In this document: piece by piece, positions 33,448 to 44,871 of the stretch | Layout: each line of letters starts with the position of its first letter | How positions within the stretch are numbered: position 1 is the first letter of the stretch | DNA from: Suillus spraguei | Lineage: Eukaryota > Basidiomycota > Agaricomycetes > Boletales > Suillaceae | Assembly: GCA_016800925.1 (NCBI GenBank) | Contig: JABCPU010000044.1 | Location: 124,001-188,000, forward strand | Direction: 5' to 3' | DNA length: 64,000 nt | The notes under the pieces: generated by a model | Told to the model about the DNA's origin: nothing | The model's input: only the letters and a program-made list of their open reading frames with translations | The model's database searches: none | Translations under genes and position numbers: made by a program

Positions 33448-33920
33448 TGTTACGAACTGGGGTGGCGTCACCAGCGACAGTGAAAAGACACAGGCGGTCT
33501 GCTGGGAGTTCTTACAATGTTCAAAAGAGAACAAGGTGAAAGTACAAGGAACGTGTTCCGAGTACGATCAAGGGTTCTGCCTCGAAGACAAGTCTAAGAG
33601 GTATCTGCGAGAATAGAGACTAAGGCTAAGGGGTGCTTAGACTTAGAGACGATTCAAGACGACTTAGGTTGGAGACCTAAGCGAAGGAGATTCCAGGTAA
33701 AACCCAGTAAGATTAAAGTAGGGAATCTACTACAAGTACACTGTGCTTAAATAGGCCAATATGTGCGCACAGACCAAGAGAAGTGTGAGAACGTAAGTGC
33801 GTATCCAAAGAGGAAGGCAACTATAGTACAGATGCGTTGAGCATATGAGTCAGAGTCATGTTATGTAATATACACAGTAAACGAAGTAAGAAATGAATAG
33901 GGGCACGTACGATTGTAACA
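33448..33920 (-). repeat. Gypsy-A2 3' LTR, discordant U3
   Basis: It runs from TGTTACGAACTGG to GATTGTAACA in plus-strand reading. Its U3 shares A3-type variants (GAGTCAGAGTCATGTTATG), while the 5' LTR of the same element carries A1-type variants (GAGTCGGAATCGTGTTACG). Confidence 0.92.
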
Positions 33921-33953
33921 TTACCCCCGTATTATACTGAAAGTCACCAGCTT

Positions 33954-35434
33954 TCACTCACTTTGGTTCGCATAGTAGATGGGATCGTCGCTCCATTCGT
34001 AATCTTCATCAGCAAAGGATCCACTCATCATGTACTTAGCTTCTTCCAAGCCAGCGCGTCGTTTAGAGTCCTTCTTTTCTCTGCACCAATGCGTTCATCG
34101 TCAAGCTGCTTTTCCCAAGCACGAAGTGCGTCATAGAATCCTTCATCTTTCCAAGTTAACTCGAAGGGAGGAGGCCCAACTCGGTTAGGGCAGTAGAGGG
34201 ACAGATGAGTTGGTGACCAATATCTGCAAACCTTGCACTGATATTCCGCGCAGTTCTTTTGACGATGTCCTAGCAAGCCACAGACTCGGCATTTCATGTT
34301 TTCGTCAGGGTTAGAATGGGCTTTGCGTAGGAGGGACGGAGAAATGACGGGCGTAGGACTGTGGATCTGGCGCGTTTCTTTCCCTTCTTCTTCGTCATAC
34401 GTTTTAAGGCAAGGGTGTTCTGCCGCTTAAGTTGTGCCTGCTGAGCGGAGGATAATGTGTATGCAGATTCAGGAAGGTCCGGGGTGACTGCACGCTCGGC
34501 GCTGCAAGAAGTTCGGTGGAAGAAGAAGAGGAAGTGATACCAAGTCTTTTACTAAGACTGGTGAAATGGGGTCCATAGGACCAAATGACGATGGGATGGA
34601 CATGGGGGGATGGATATGAAGGTCGCGAAGTCGAGGACCGAGTGTTACCAACTCGGTTGCGGGGATACCAATAGTTTAGCTGCCTTGACTGCTCTTCTGT
34701 GCAGGGCTCGTACAGCCAATCAGGGCAATCAAGAGTGACCGTGGCGGGAAGTGAAGATGACGGGCGGGAAGTGAAGAAGTTGACTGTTCGATAGGGGATG
34801 GGGTTCTAGGAGATGCAAGATCATCTTGCGTTTGTTGTAAGTCAGTGATGACTTCTTCTACTAGTTTTCTGGCTGTTCTGGTCTCATGACTGATTGCTGG
34901 ATGGTATCGACAACTGTGTTGGTAAGTTGCCCGATTTCTTGCACAGCAGTGTATAGGCCAGTAAAGGCGTCAAGATTAGAATAGATACACGAAGAAGCGG
35001 GTGCTGGAACAGGAAGCGGCGTATCTCTTTGCGGAGAGGGAGGTCGAGCAACGCCTGCTCGACGTTCGGCAATGATGTGAATAGCTTCTTCAACATCATC
35101 TTTAAAAGAATCGGGAAGCAACAGCATAGCGTAAGCACGAATGCGTTTTTGGAGATGAATGAAACGGTGACGGAGTGTGAGTTCGGAGTTTCTTTAGCGG
35201 TGGCTTCGATAAGGGCTGCGGTGCGGATGATGTTAACAATGAGTCGGGCGGGGAAGGCACCTCTTTCGGTGAGAATTCTGGCGATTTCGAGGGCATGTCC
35301 CTCACAGAGGATGGCGGCTTCGATGTAGGATTGGTTATCGATTTCTGTGGTAAGGGTTCCGTATTGTTCTGCTTCGGGTTGGAGTCATTGGTGGCAGCGA
35401 CGACAGGTGTAATGTAAGCAGTGGGGAAAGACAT
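33954..35434 (-). pseudogene. Gypsy-A2 ORF3, frameshifted
   Basis: It runs from the conserved start MSFPTAYITPV (35434) to a TGA stop at 33954. The double zinc-knuckle region is intact (CRVCGLLGHRQKNC near 34290). Several one-base changes break the frame, and a short duplication of GGCGGGAAGTGAAGA lies near 34745-34775. Confidence 0.8.
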
Positions 35435-35489
35435 TTCGAAGAAGTAGTTAATCAGGTGCTTGACGCGAGTTGATTTGACTGGGGAATAA

Positions 35490-38400
35490 TCAGAGGGTGT
35501 GTCGCTTCTTATAAGCATTTAGGATTCGAGCGGAGTTATTCAGATTCTTTTCTGGGAGCCATTCGTTATCTCCCGATGAGTATCCTTTCCATGAAACAAG
35601 ATAACGTCGGCGATTACCGGTTCCTTTGTGAGAAAGGATCGCTTCAATTTCATATTCTTCTTCTTCTTCGATGATATCAGGGGTTGGTTCAGGGAAATTC
35701 GGTCCGTGTACGTCTGTTTCGCTATAGGATGATAAGACAGAAGCATGGAACGTGGGATGAATCTTCCACTGCGGTGGGAGCTGGAGCGTGAACGTGATGG
35801 GAGATAAGACATCGATGATCGGGAAAGGTCCGTATCGTTTCGGGGCGAGCTTCTTTGATGGGAGCTTAAGTCTAAGATTGGCGGCAGATAACCAAACTTA
35901 TCTCCGATCTTCCATGGAGTGTACTTATCTCCTCTGGATCGTTCGGCCATTGTTTGCATTGCGATGTTATGACAAGCGATTGCTTCTTCTCTTATCTTCT
36001 GCAGAGATCGTACTCGATCTTCTGCTGCGGGGACTGATGAATCGGGAATAAGGTGGGGAATGGCACGTGGTTCGTATCCCATCATCAAATAGAAGGGTGA
36101 TGCGTTACGTGCATCGTGTTTTCGGTGGTTGTGAACGAATTCAGCGATTGGTAGATGTTCTACCCAATCTTCAGGGTTGTTACGGCAATAAATGCGAAGG
36201 TATGTTTCAAGTCTTGATTGAGCCTTTCCGTTTGACCATCAGTCTGCGGGTGGTAAGCCGTGGATGGAGCGATAACGTAGTCGAGAAGTCGGGCAAGTTC
36301 CTTTGAGAAGCGAGATAGGAATTGCGGTCCTCGATCCGAGATAACTTTGTCATGGAGTCCAAATCGTCGGTAAACATGTTTGAAAAATAGCTTGGCCACA
36401 CCTTCTGACGTGATAGTTTTTAAACAAGGGATAATAATTACCCCCTTTGTAAGGCCATGGTCTACCACGACCATGATACTGTCAAAGCCTCCAGAGACGG
36501 GGAGGTCAGTGATAAGATCAACGGAGACCTGGAGAATGGGCGAACAGCCGATGAAGGAATAGGCGCGAGCGGAGGTCGAACGGGATGAGTATCCGCCTTC
36601 ATTTGCTGACAAAGGGCGCAACCCTCGACGTATTTCCGAATGTAAGAGCCCATTGCAGGCCACCAAGCTTCCCGTTTGACGAGTTCTTCAGTTTTGAATC
36701 TACCGGGGTGTCCCGCGGTAGGATGATCATGATACCTTTTCAGGATATCAGAGCGATGCGCCGGTGGAATATAAGCGCGATTCTTAAAATAGAGGACGTT
36801 CTCCTCAACCTTCCAATCAGAAAGTGCCGATTTCATGGGGGGAAGACACACGCCATCAAGGGCATCAGATGCCGTCTTAAAGACAGGGTCGTCGAGGGGT
36901 CAGAGGATGACAGCACATCCTTCAAGTCGTGTCAATAAGCCGAACAAAGAGAGCATCAGGGAGGAGGGTCTGGTCCTCGTTATCGTCTTTGCCAGAGTCA
37001 TAATCAGGCCGGCGGGATAGTGCATCAGGTACTGCTAATTTAGTACCTGCAACGTGATGCAGTTCGATGTCGTAAATAGACAAGATCAATTGCCAACGTG
37101 CTTGGCGGCGGGTGAGCTTCTGTGCACTTCTAAAGTACAGAAGGTTCTTATGATCGGTGAATACCAGGACGGGGTGTGGGTTTCCTTCGAGATAATGACG
37201 CCATTCGTTCAATGCCCGGATCACGGCAAGGAGTTCCCGATCAAAGATCTGGTAATTGCGTTCTGCGGGGTTCAAAGACTGTGAGAGGTATGCACAAGGG
37301 TGATAAACACCATTCTCATCAGTCTGCAGGAGAACTCTGCCAGTTGCTACGAGCGAAGCGTCGGTAGCAATGGCAAATTGTCGGGAAGGATCAGGGTTAC
37401 GGAGTACCGGTTGGGAAGTAAAGCGTCGTTTCAATTCTTCGAAGGTGTCCATACATTCGGTTGACCATTCAAAGGCCTTATCTTTCTTTGTTAAATCGAT
37501 AAGGGGTCTAGCGATGTCAGAATAGTGGGAAATGAACGTGCGGTAGAAGTTGCAAAAACCGAGGAATGACCGAACATCTTTTACAGATTTCGGGGTTGGC
37601 CATTCGGAGATTCCCTTGGTCTTGGCAGTGTCCATAGCAACTTGTCCGGGGCGAATTATCATTCCGAGGTATTCCACTTCTTCTGCATCGAAGGTACATT
37701 TCTCCGGTTTCAAGAATAGGTGTTCTTTTCGTATTTTCATCAAGACTCGTCTAGTCCGCTCACGGTGTTCTGCCATTGTTGTGAGAAAATCAGGATATCG
37801 TCCATATGGATAACCATCCATCCTTCATTGATTTCTTGTTGAAAGGTGCGATTCATGTATGCTTGAAAAGTTGCTGGGGAATTGCAAAGGCCAAAGAACA
37901 TGACGTTCGGTTCAAATAGGCCGAATTCCGTGGTAAAGCAGCTTTCCACCTATCATCAGGATGGATGCGAATGTTGTTATAACCGGACCGGATATCCATT
38001 TTCGTAAAGAACTGGCGTTATGAAGGCGTGCGACAAGGGAAATAGGGAGTGGAAGTGGGTATGCGTTCTTGACTGTCCAATCATTGATGTAGCGATAATC
38101 TTGACAGGGACGCAGTTCTCCGCTCTTCTTTCCTACAAAGAAGAAACCACTAGCTTGAGGTGATTTCGATTCTGAGATAAAGCCTTTCGCAACGTTTTCA
38201 TCGATAAACGTTTTGACAGCAGCGCGTTCTTTTTCCGATAGCGGGTAGACCTTAGACGTGCGAGGGATGAAACCGGGTTTAGTGTCGATCCGATGATCGA
38301 TACCAGGGCGTTCGGGGGGTAGTTTGTTTAATCCGTCTTTAGCAAAGACGTCTGCGAAGTCGTGCAAATAATCCGGGACCAATTCTTCGAAAGATTTCTT

Positions 38401-39591
38401 TTTCTTTTCCTTCTCGTCCGTAGCGAATTCTTGAGCTTTGTTACTATATTTCGGAGGAGGGAGTGGAATCGAAGAATAGGGAGAGGATTGTTCAAGGTGA
38501 GAAGTTCCATCCCGTGTTAAGGGTGTATCCATGGATACTTCTTCTATGATCCTCATGCTAATCCCGTCGGTATCATATTCCACAAGAAATTCTCCTTCTC
38601 CTAGTTCATAAGAGGAAATTTCGCGTACTTCTGGTGCATGCCAGACGTCATGCATGGTGTCGAATTGGTCATCATCCTCTGTTGGAATCAACGAGGGCAC
38701 GGGTTCTTCTTTATCGGGGATCTCTTCTATCGAAGCTGAAAGGGTTTTCGGGGGAACGAAGAACTTAGATAGTTTTGGTACGTTGGTGCTTCGTCCTGGG
38801 AGTTCTTCTTCCGTTTTCCTTTTTCCTTGCTTCTGTTCTTCTATTGGCCGTTGCTCAATAGGTTCTTGTCCGACCCGATGCTCGGGTTCAGATTCATTCT
38901 TGCGCTTTTCCGCGCGAGGAATCGGTGACTCTGCTCGCGGTAGTTGTACGCGTGGAGTGGGTTCTGTAGTACGGGCGTTTGTTTTTCTGGTTCTGGATCT
39001 TTAGGAGCCTCGATAGGAGAAGCGATGAATGGTTTCGGAAGACGGGAATGTTGCCATCTACTATGGTGGTTGAAAAGTCGGGGCAAACCGTTTTTCTCTC
39101 TATCTGTATCCAGATCAATCTCGATCTCATCTGATTTATCCGTCCGTGGAAGGATAAGTGTTTCAGCGGCCCAGTCTATGATTGGGTTCATTGCTCGTAA
39201 CCATGGGATTCCAAGAAGGATTTGATCTCTCCTTCCTAGTTTGGTGATGTTGAATTTTCCATACATGGTTCGGTCGTCAATTTTAACCACTAGGAGGCAG
39301 TAGTGCGTAATTGGTCCTCCTTTTATGAGGTTCCATCTGCCGTTGTAACTCGAAATGGTTCTTTGAGTTTTCGTCCTGTGATTTGATGGAGTTTCACAAA
39401 CTCTCTGAGATGAATGTGCCTGCTGCTCCTGAATCGATAACAGCAGTGGTGTCGACGGATTTCAAGCGAGTACGCGAGTGGAGGGTGATAGGGACACGGA
39501 GTTCTTTTCTTTCACCTACAGTGCGTACAAGTCTTAGTAATACATTGGGAGAAACATACGTCGAATCTTTGTTTCTCCACATCAAAAATCC
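35490..39591 (-). pseudogene. pol: Gypsy-A2 Pol, broken
   Basis: From right to left it has protease (VIDSGAAGTFIS near 39430), the acidic linker, RT (FEELVPDYLHDFADVFAKDG near 38380 onwards; HMDDILIFS near 37800), RNase H, integrase (near 36250-36800) and a chromodomain (near 35530-35660) that retains its W-K-G-Y core. Frameshifts near 39410, 39000, 37940, 37790, 36900, 36540, 36210 and 35910 separate the pieces. Confidence 0.88.
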
Positions 39592-40416
39592 TGGACAATC
39601 CTCTCACGGTTTCTTCATCTTCTTCTTCCCCTTTAACTTCGGTTTGTCGGAGCGGGGTCTTCTTCTTTCTATCAGGACAGTTGTGGATACGATGTCCTGT
39701 CTTTCTGCATCCGAAGCACTGCCCTTTCTTCATGCATTCGGATCTTTCCATATCGGAGATTCGATCTACGACCATTGCATTGGAATCACGGTTCGGAATA
39801 TACCGTGCATTCCGTAGTTCTTCTTCTTCTGTTGTGGAACATGACGTGTCCTCATGGCATTAAGCCGATGATGGGCGTTGTCAATAGCAACGCATTGCAA
39901 CACAACATCTCTGAATATTTCGGAGACATCTCCTGTATTGAAAAGCTTTGTAAGGATACCCCAGTTGAGACCATCTTGGAAGAACTGGATCTTCGTTGCG
40001 TTGTCGGTGATATGAGCCTTGGCTGCAAGTGCCTCAAAGTCGGCGACATAGGTATGAAGATCTCCAGTTCCTTGCTTGAGGTCTCTAAGGCGTGTAAGCG
40101 CGGTCATTCTGGTATCCACTGGTTCGAATGCTTCTTTGAAGCTCTTCATAAAATCCACCATCGTCCCATAACCAACTTTTTGTCCGGAAGTGTCGGTAGA
40201 TTGGGCGTGTTCAAGGAATTGTTCTTTCCATGATTTAGCGTTCTTCTCGGTCATAAAGGATGTTATGTAGATGATCTTCTGCTTGTCGGTGGTGTAAAGC
40301 TTTTCATTGATGTCAAAGTGCAGATTGCACGACTGGATAAACTCGCGAGAGTTATCACGATCTCCATCAAAACCTATCGGTTGACCGATCTTGTATTCGA
40401 ATTCTTTGGTCGACAT
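39582..40416 (-). pseudogene. gag: Gypsy-A2 Gag, frameshifted
   Basis: The N-terminal 200 codons are open from ATG 40416 and match the A1 and A3 Gag. A frame change near 39800 precedes the CCHC knuckle (CFGCRKTGHRIHNC), which is still legible in another frame, and the last codons are shifted again just before GGATTTTTGA. Confidence 0.88.
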
Positions 40417-40613
40417 GGTTGATGATTCTTCTGGTGAGTTATACTTTCTCGGTGCCTACACGCGCTGTCTTGCTGTCCGTTAGGGCTTTCTTCTGTCAGA
40501 GGGCTTTTCTTGACAATCTGCTCAGCGTACGCGTACGCTAGTCTGCTGATCGGAGCGATCAGGGTTCAGGGTCGAAGACTAGATAGTCGACGATCAGATA
40601 GACTTTAATCTTT

Positions 40614-41088
40614 TGTTACGAACTGGGGTGGCGTCACCAGCGACAGTGAAAAGACACAGGCGGTCTGCTGGGAGTTCTTACAATGTTCAAAAGAGAACAA
40701 GGTGAAAGTACAAGGAACGTGTTCCGAGTACGATCAAGGGTTCTGCCTCGAAGACAAGTCTAAGAGGTATCTGCGAGAATAGAGACTAAGACTAAGGAGT
40801 GCTTAGACTTAGAGACGATTCAAGACGACTTAGGTTGGAGACCTAAGCGAAGGAGATTCCAGGTAAAACCCAGTAAGATTAAAGTAGGGAATCTACTACA
40901 AGTACACTGTGCTTAAATAGGCCAATATGTGCGCACAGACCAATAGAGACGTGAGAATGTAAGTGTGTATCCAAAGAAGGAAGGCAACTATAGTACAGAT
41001 GCGTTGAGCATATGAGTCGGAATCGTGTTACGTAATATACAAGGTAAATGAAGTAAGAAAATGAATAGGGGCACGTACGATTGTAACA
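40614..41088 (-). repeat. Gypsy-A2 5' LTR
   Basis: It is 475 bp with TGTTAC...GTAACA ends and an A1-type U3. Minus-strand translation of A1 pol appears to run on into this LTR, which only reflects the insertion. Confidence 0.92.
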
Positions 41089-41093
41089 GTCTG

Positions 41094-43182
41094 GCGATGT
41101 CAGAATAGTGGGAAATGAACGTGCGGTAGAAGTTGCAAAAACCGAGGAATGACCGAACATCTTTTACAGATTTTGGGATTGGCCATTCGGAGATTCCCTT
41201 GGTCTTGGCGGTGTCCATAGCAACTTGTCTGGGGCGAATTATCATTCCGAGGTATTCCACTTCTTCTGCATCGAAGGTGCATTTCTCCGGTTTCAAGAAC
41301 AGGTGTTCTTTTCGTATTTTCATCAAAACTCGTCTAGTCCGTTCACGGTGTTCTGCCATTGTTGTAGAAAAAATCAGGATATCGTCCATGTAGATAACCA
41401 TCCATCCTTCATTGATTTCTTGTTGGAAGGTGCGATTCATGTATGCTTGGAAGGTTGCTGGGGAATTGCAAAGGCCAAAGAACATGACGTTCGGTTCGAA
41501 GAGGCCAAATTCCGTGGTAAAAGCAGCTTTCCACCTATCATCAGGATGGATGCGAATGTTGTTATAGCCGGACCGAATATCCATTTTCGTAAAGAACTGT
41601 GCATTGTGAAGGTGTGCGACAAGGGAAATAGGGAGTGGGAGTGGATAAGCGTTCTTGACTGTCCAATCATTGATGTAGCGATAATCTTGACAGGGACGTA
41701 ATTCTCCACTCTTCTTTCCTACAAAGAAGAAGCCACTAGCTTGAGGTGACTTCGATTCCGAGATAAAGCCTTTCGCAACGTTTTCATCGATGAACGTTTT
41801 GACAGCAGCGCGTTCTTTTTCCGATAGCGGATAGACTTTAGACGTGTGAGGGATAAAACCGGGTTTGGTGTCGATCCGATGATCAATACCAGGGCATTCA
41901 GGAGGTAGTTTGTTCAATCCGTCTTTAGCAAAGACGTCTGCGAAATCATGCAAATAATCCGGGACCAATTCATCGAAAGATTTCTTTTTCTTTTCCTTCT
42001 CATCCGTGGCGAATTCCTGAGCTTTGTTACTAAATTTCGGAGGAGGAAGAGGAATTGTGGAGTAGTTGGAGGATTGTTCGAGTTGAGAAGTTCCATCATG
42101 TGTTAGGGGTGTATCCATGGATACTTCCTCTATAATCCTCATGCTAATCCCGTCGGTATCATATTCCACAAGAAATTCTCCATCTCCCAGTTCGTAAGAG
42201 GAAATTCCGCGTACTTCTGGTGCATGCCAGACGTCGTGCATGGTGTTGAATTGGTCATCATCCTCAGTTGGGATCAACGAGGGCACGGGTTTTTCGTTAT
42301 CGGGGATTTCTTCAATTGAAGCTGATAGAGTTTTTGGGGGAATGAAGAACTTGGATAGTTTCGGTACGTTGGTGCTTCGCCCTGGGAGTTCTTCTTCCGG
42401 TTTCCTTTTTCCTTGTGTCTGTTCTTCTATTGGCCGTTGCTCAATAGGTTCTTGTCCGACCCGATGCTCGGGTTCGGATTCATTCTTGCGCTTTTCCGCG
42501 CGGGGAATCGGTGACACTGCTCGCGGCAGTTGTACACGTGGAGTGGGTTCTGTAGTACGTGGCAGTCGTACTTCTGGTTCTGGTTCTTCAGAAACACAAA
42601 TAGGAGAAGCGATGAATGGTTTCGGAAGACGGGAATGTTGCCATCTGGTATGGTGATTGAATAGTCGTGGCAACCCATTCTTCTGTCTGTCTTCATCTAT
42701 ATCGATTTCGATTTCATCAGATTTCTCTGTCCGTGAAAGGACAAGTGTTTCAGCAGCCCAATCTATAATTGGGTTCATTGCTCGTAACCATGGAATTCCA
42801 AGGAGAATTTGATCTCTTCTTCCTAGTTTGGTGATGTTGAATTTTCCATACATGGTTCGATCATCAATTTTGACCACTAGAAGACAATAGTGTGTGATTG
42901 GTCCTCCTTTGATGAGGGTCCCATCTGCCGTAGTAACTCGAAATGGTTCTTTGAGTTTACGTCGTGTGATTTGATGGAGTTTCACAAACTCTTCTGAGAT
43001 GAATGTTCCTGCTGCTCCAGAATCGATAACAGCGGTAGTGTCGACGGATTTCAAACGAGTACGCAAGTGGAGGGTGATTGGGACACGAAGTTCTTTTCTT
43101 TCACCTACAGCGCGTACAAGTCTTAGTATTACATTGGGAGAAACATACGTTGAGTCTTTGTTTCTCCACATCAAAAATCCTG
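41094..43182 (-). pseudogene. pol: Gypsy-A1 Pol, protease-RT part
   Basis: An uninterrupted frame of about 690 codons begins at the gag end in the -1 frame. It has protease (VIDSGAAGTFISEEFV), an acidic, Pro-rich linker with two ESEPEHR-like parts, and RT with [36 protein letters not shown] and [11 protein letters not shown]. It ends where Gypsy-A2 inserted (HYSDIAR, 41094). Beyond that point the apparent protein is A2 LTR sequence. Removing A2 would reconnect it to the 31558-33447 segment. Confidence 0.92.
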
Positions 43183-44010
43183 CACAACCCATCTCACGGT
43201 TTCTTCATCTTCTTCTTCCCCTTTGACTTCGGTTTGTCGGAGCGGGGTCTTCTTCTTTCTGTCAGGACAATTATGGATGCGGTGTCCTGTCTTTCTGCAT
43301 CCGAAGCATTGCCCTTTCTTCATGCATTTGGATCTCTCCATGTCGGAGATTCGATCTACGACCATTGCGTTGGAATCACGGTTCGGGATATACCGTGCAT
43401 TCCTGTAGTTCTTCTTCTTCTGTTGTGGAGTATGTCGCGTCCTCATGGCATTAAGCCGGTGATGGGCATTGTCAATAGCAACGCATTGCAGCACAACATC
43501 TCTGAATATCTCGGAGACATCTCCTGTATTGAAAAGCTTGGTAAGGATACCCCAATTAAGGCCATCTTGGAAGAACTGGATCTTCGTCGCGTTGTCGGTG
43601 ATCTGAGCCTTGGCTGCAAGTGCCTCAAAGTCAGCGACGTAGGTGTGGAGATCTCCAGTTCCTTGTTTGAGATCCCTAAGTCTTGTGAGTGCGGTTCCTT
43701 TGGTATCCACTGGTTCGAATGCTTCTTTGAAGCTCTTCATAAAATCCGCCATCGTCCCATAACCAACTTTTTGTCCCGAAGTGTCGGTAGATTGGGCGTG
43801 TTCAAGGAATTGTTCCTTCCATGATTTGGCATTCTTTTCGGTCATAAAGGATGTTATGTAGATGATCTTCTGCTTGTCGGTGGTGTAAAGCTTTTCATTG
43901 ATGTCAAAGTGCAAGTTGCACGACTGGATAAACTCGCGAGAGTTATCACGATCTCCATCAAAACCAGTCGGTTGACCGATCTTGTACTCGAATTCTTTGG
44001 TTGACGACAT
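43171..44010 (-). CDS. gag: Gypsy-A1 Gag
   Basis: The ORF of 279 aa is intact and very similar to the A3 Gag, with one extra N-terminal Ser. It has the Gag domain, then a CCHC knuckle (CFGCRKTGHRIHNC). The gene overlaps pol by about a dozen bases in the -1 frame, with the stop inside GGATTTTTGA (43171-43180). Confidence 0.92.
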   Translation of the reverse strand: MSSTKEFEYKIGQPTGFDGDRDNSREFIQSCNLHFDINEKLYTTDKQKIIYITSFMTEKNAKSWKEQFLEHAQSTDTSGQKVGYGTMADFMKSFKEAFEPVDTKGTALTRLRDLKQGTGDLHTYVADFEALAAKAQITDNATKIQFFQDGLNWGILTKLFNTGDVSEIFRDVVLQCVAIDNAHHRLNAMRTRHTPQQKKKNYRNARYIPNRDSNAMVVDRISDMERSKCMKKGQCFGCRKTGHRIHNCPDRKKKTPLRQTEVKGEEEDEETVRWVVQDF

Positions 44011-44209
44011 GGTTGATGATTCTTCTGATGAGTTATACTTTCTCGGTGCCTACACGCACTGTCTTGCTGTCCGTCAGGGCTTTTCTTCTATCAAGGGGCT
44101 TCCTCTTGACAATCTGCTCAGCGTACGTGTACGCTAGTCTGCTGATCTAAGCGATCAGGGTTCAGGGTCAAAGACTGGATAGTCGACAATCAAAACGACT
44201 TTAATCTTT

Positions 44210-44681
44210 TGTTACGAACTGGGGTGGCGTCACCAGCGACAGTGAAAAGACACAGGCGGTCTGCTGGGAGTTCTTACAATGTTCAAAAGAGAACAAGGTG
44301 AAAGTACTAGGAACGCATTCCGAGTACGATCAAGGGTTCAGCCTCAAAGACAAGTCTAAGAGGTATCTGCGAGAATAGAGACTAAGACTAAGGAGTGCTT
44401 AGACTTAGAGACGATTCAAGACGACTTAGGTTGGAGACCTAAGCGAAGGAGATTCCAGGTAAAACCCAGTAAGATTAAAGTAGTGAATCTACTACAAGTA
44501 CACTGTGCTTAAATAGGCCAATATGTGCGCACAGACCAATAGAGACGTGAGAATGTAAGTGTGTATCCAAAGGAAGGCAACTATAGTACAGATGCGTTGA
44601 GCATATGAGTCGGAATCGTGTTACATAATATACAAGGTAAATGAAGTAAGAAAATGAATAGGGGCACGTACGATTGTAACA
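44210..44681 (-). repeat. Gypsy-A1 5' LTR
   Basis: It is 472 bp with TGTTAC...GTAACA ends and is followed by the CTGTG target duplication at 44682-44686. Just inside it no TGG-type primer-binding site is visible in any A copy. Confidence 0.92.
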
Positions 44682-44871
44682 CTGTGCGGCAATTTGATGC
44701 AAGATAACAGTGGTGAGGGAGAAGGTGATGCCTCATGGATAGGATAGGTCTTGAATGATATTTTTTTGAAGCACATGGGGTATCTATGCAGGGAGCTACA
44801 TGGTGTCAACGCAGGTGTAATCATTAAAGCAGACAAATACTGATCAGAGATGCCTGCCCTTCAAAATACAG

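Larger units (their letters stand above)
33448..41088 (-). mobile_element. Gypsy-A2, inserted in A1 pol
   Basis: This minus-strand element of 7641 bp has target duplication GTCTG (33443-33447 and 41089-41093). The LTRs are 33448-33920 (3') and 40614-41088 (5'). Its gag, pol and ORF3 are all broken. The two LTRs differ by about 15 substitutions, 13 of them in the ~190 bp of U3, although it must be younger than A1, whose LTRs differ by seven. Confidence 0.95.
14795..44681 (-). mobile_element. Gypsy-A1, outer Ty3/gypsy element of the nest
   Basis: This minus-strand LTR retrotransposon is flanked by a 5-bp target duplication CTGTG (14790-14794 and 44682-44686). Its LTRs start TGTTAC and end GTAACA. 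Removing the insertions inside it (MITE 1, Gypsy-B, MITE 2 with Gypsy-A3, and Gypsy-A2) leaves about 7.5 kb, the length of its sister elements. Order from right to left is 5' LTR, gag, pol, ORF3, 3' LTR. It sits about 190 bp beyond the stop codon of HET copy 2. It is the oldest insertion here, yet has the best-preserved gag and pol. Confidence 0.92.

Noticed and set aside
40988..43192. A 734-aa minus-strand Pol ORF as one protein
   Set aside because: Its last ~35 codons (after 41094) are translation of the Gypsy-A2 LTR, an artefact of the insertion.
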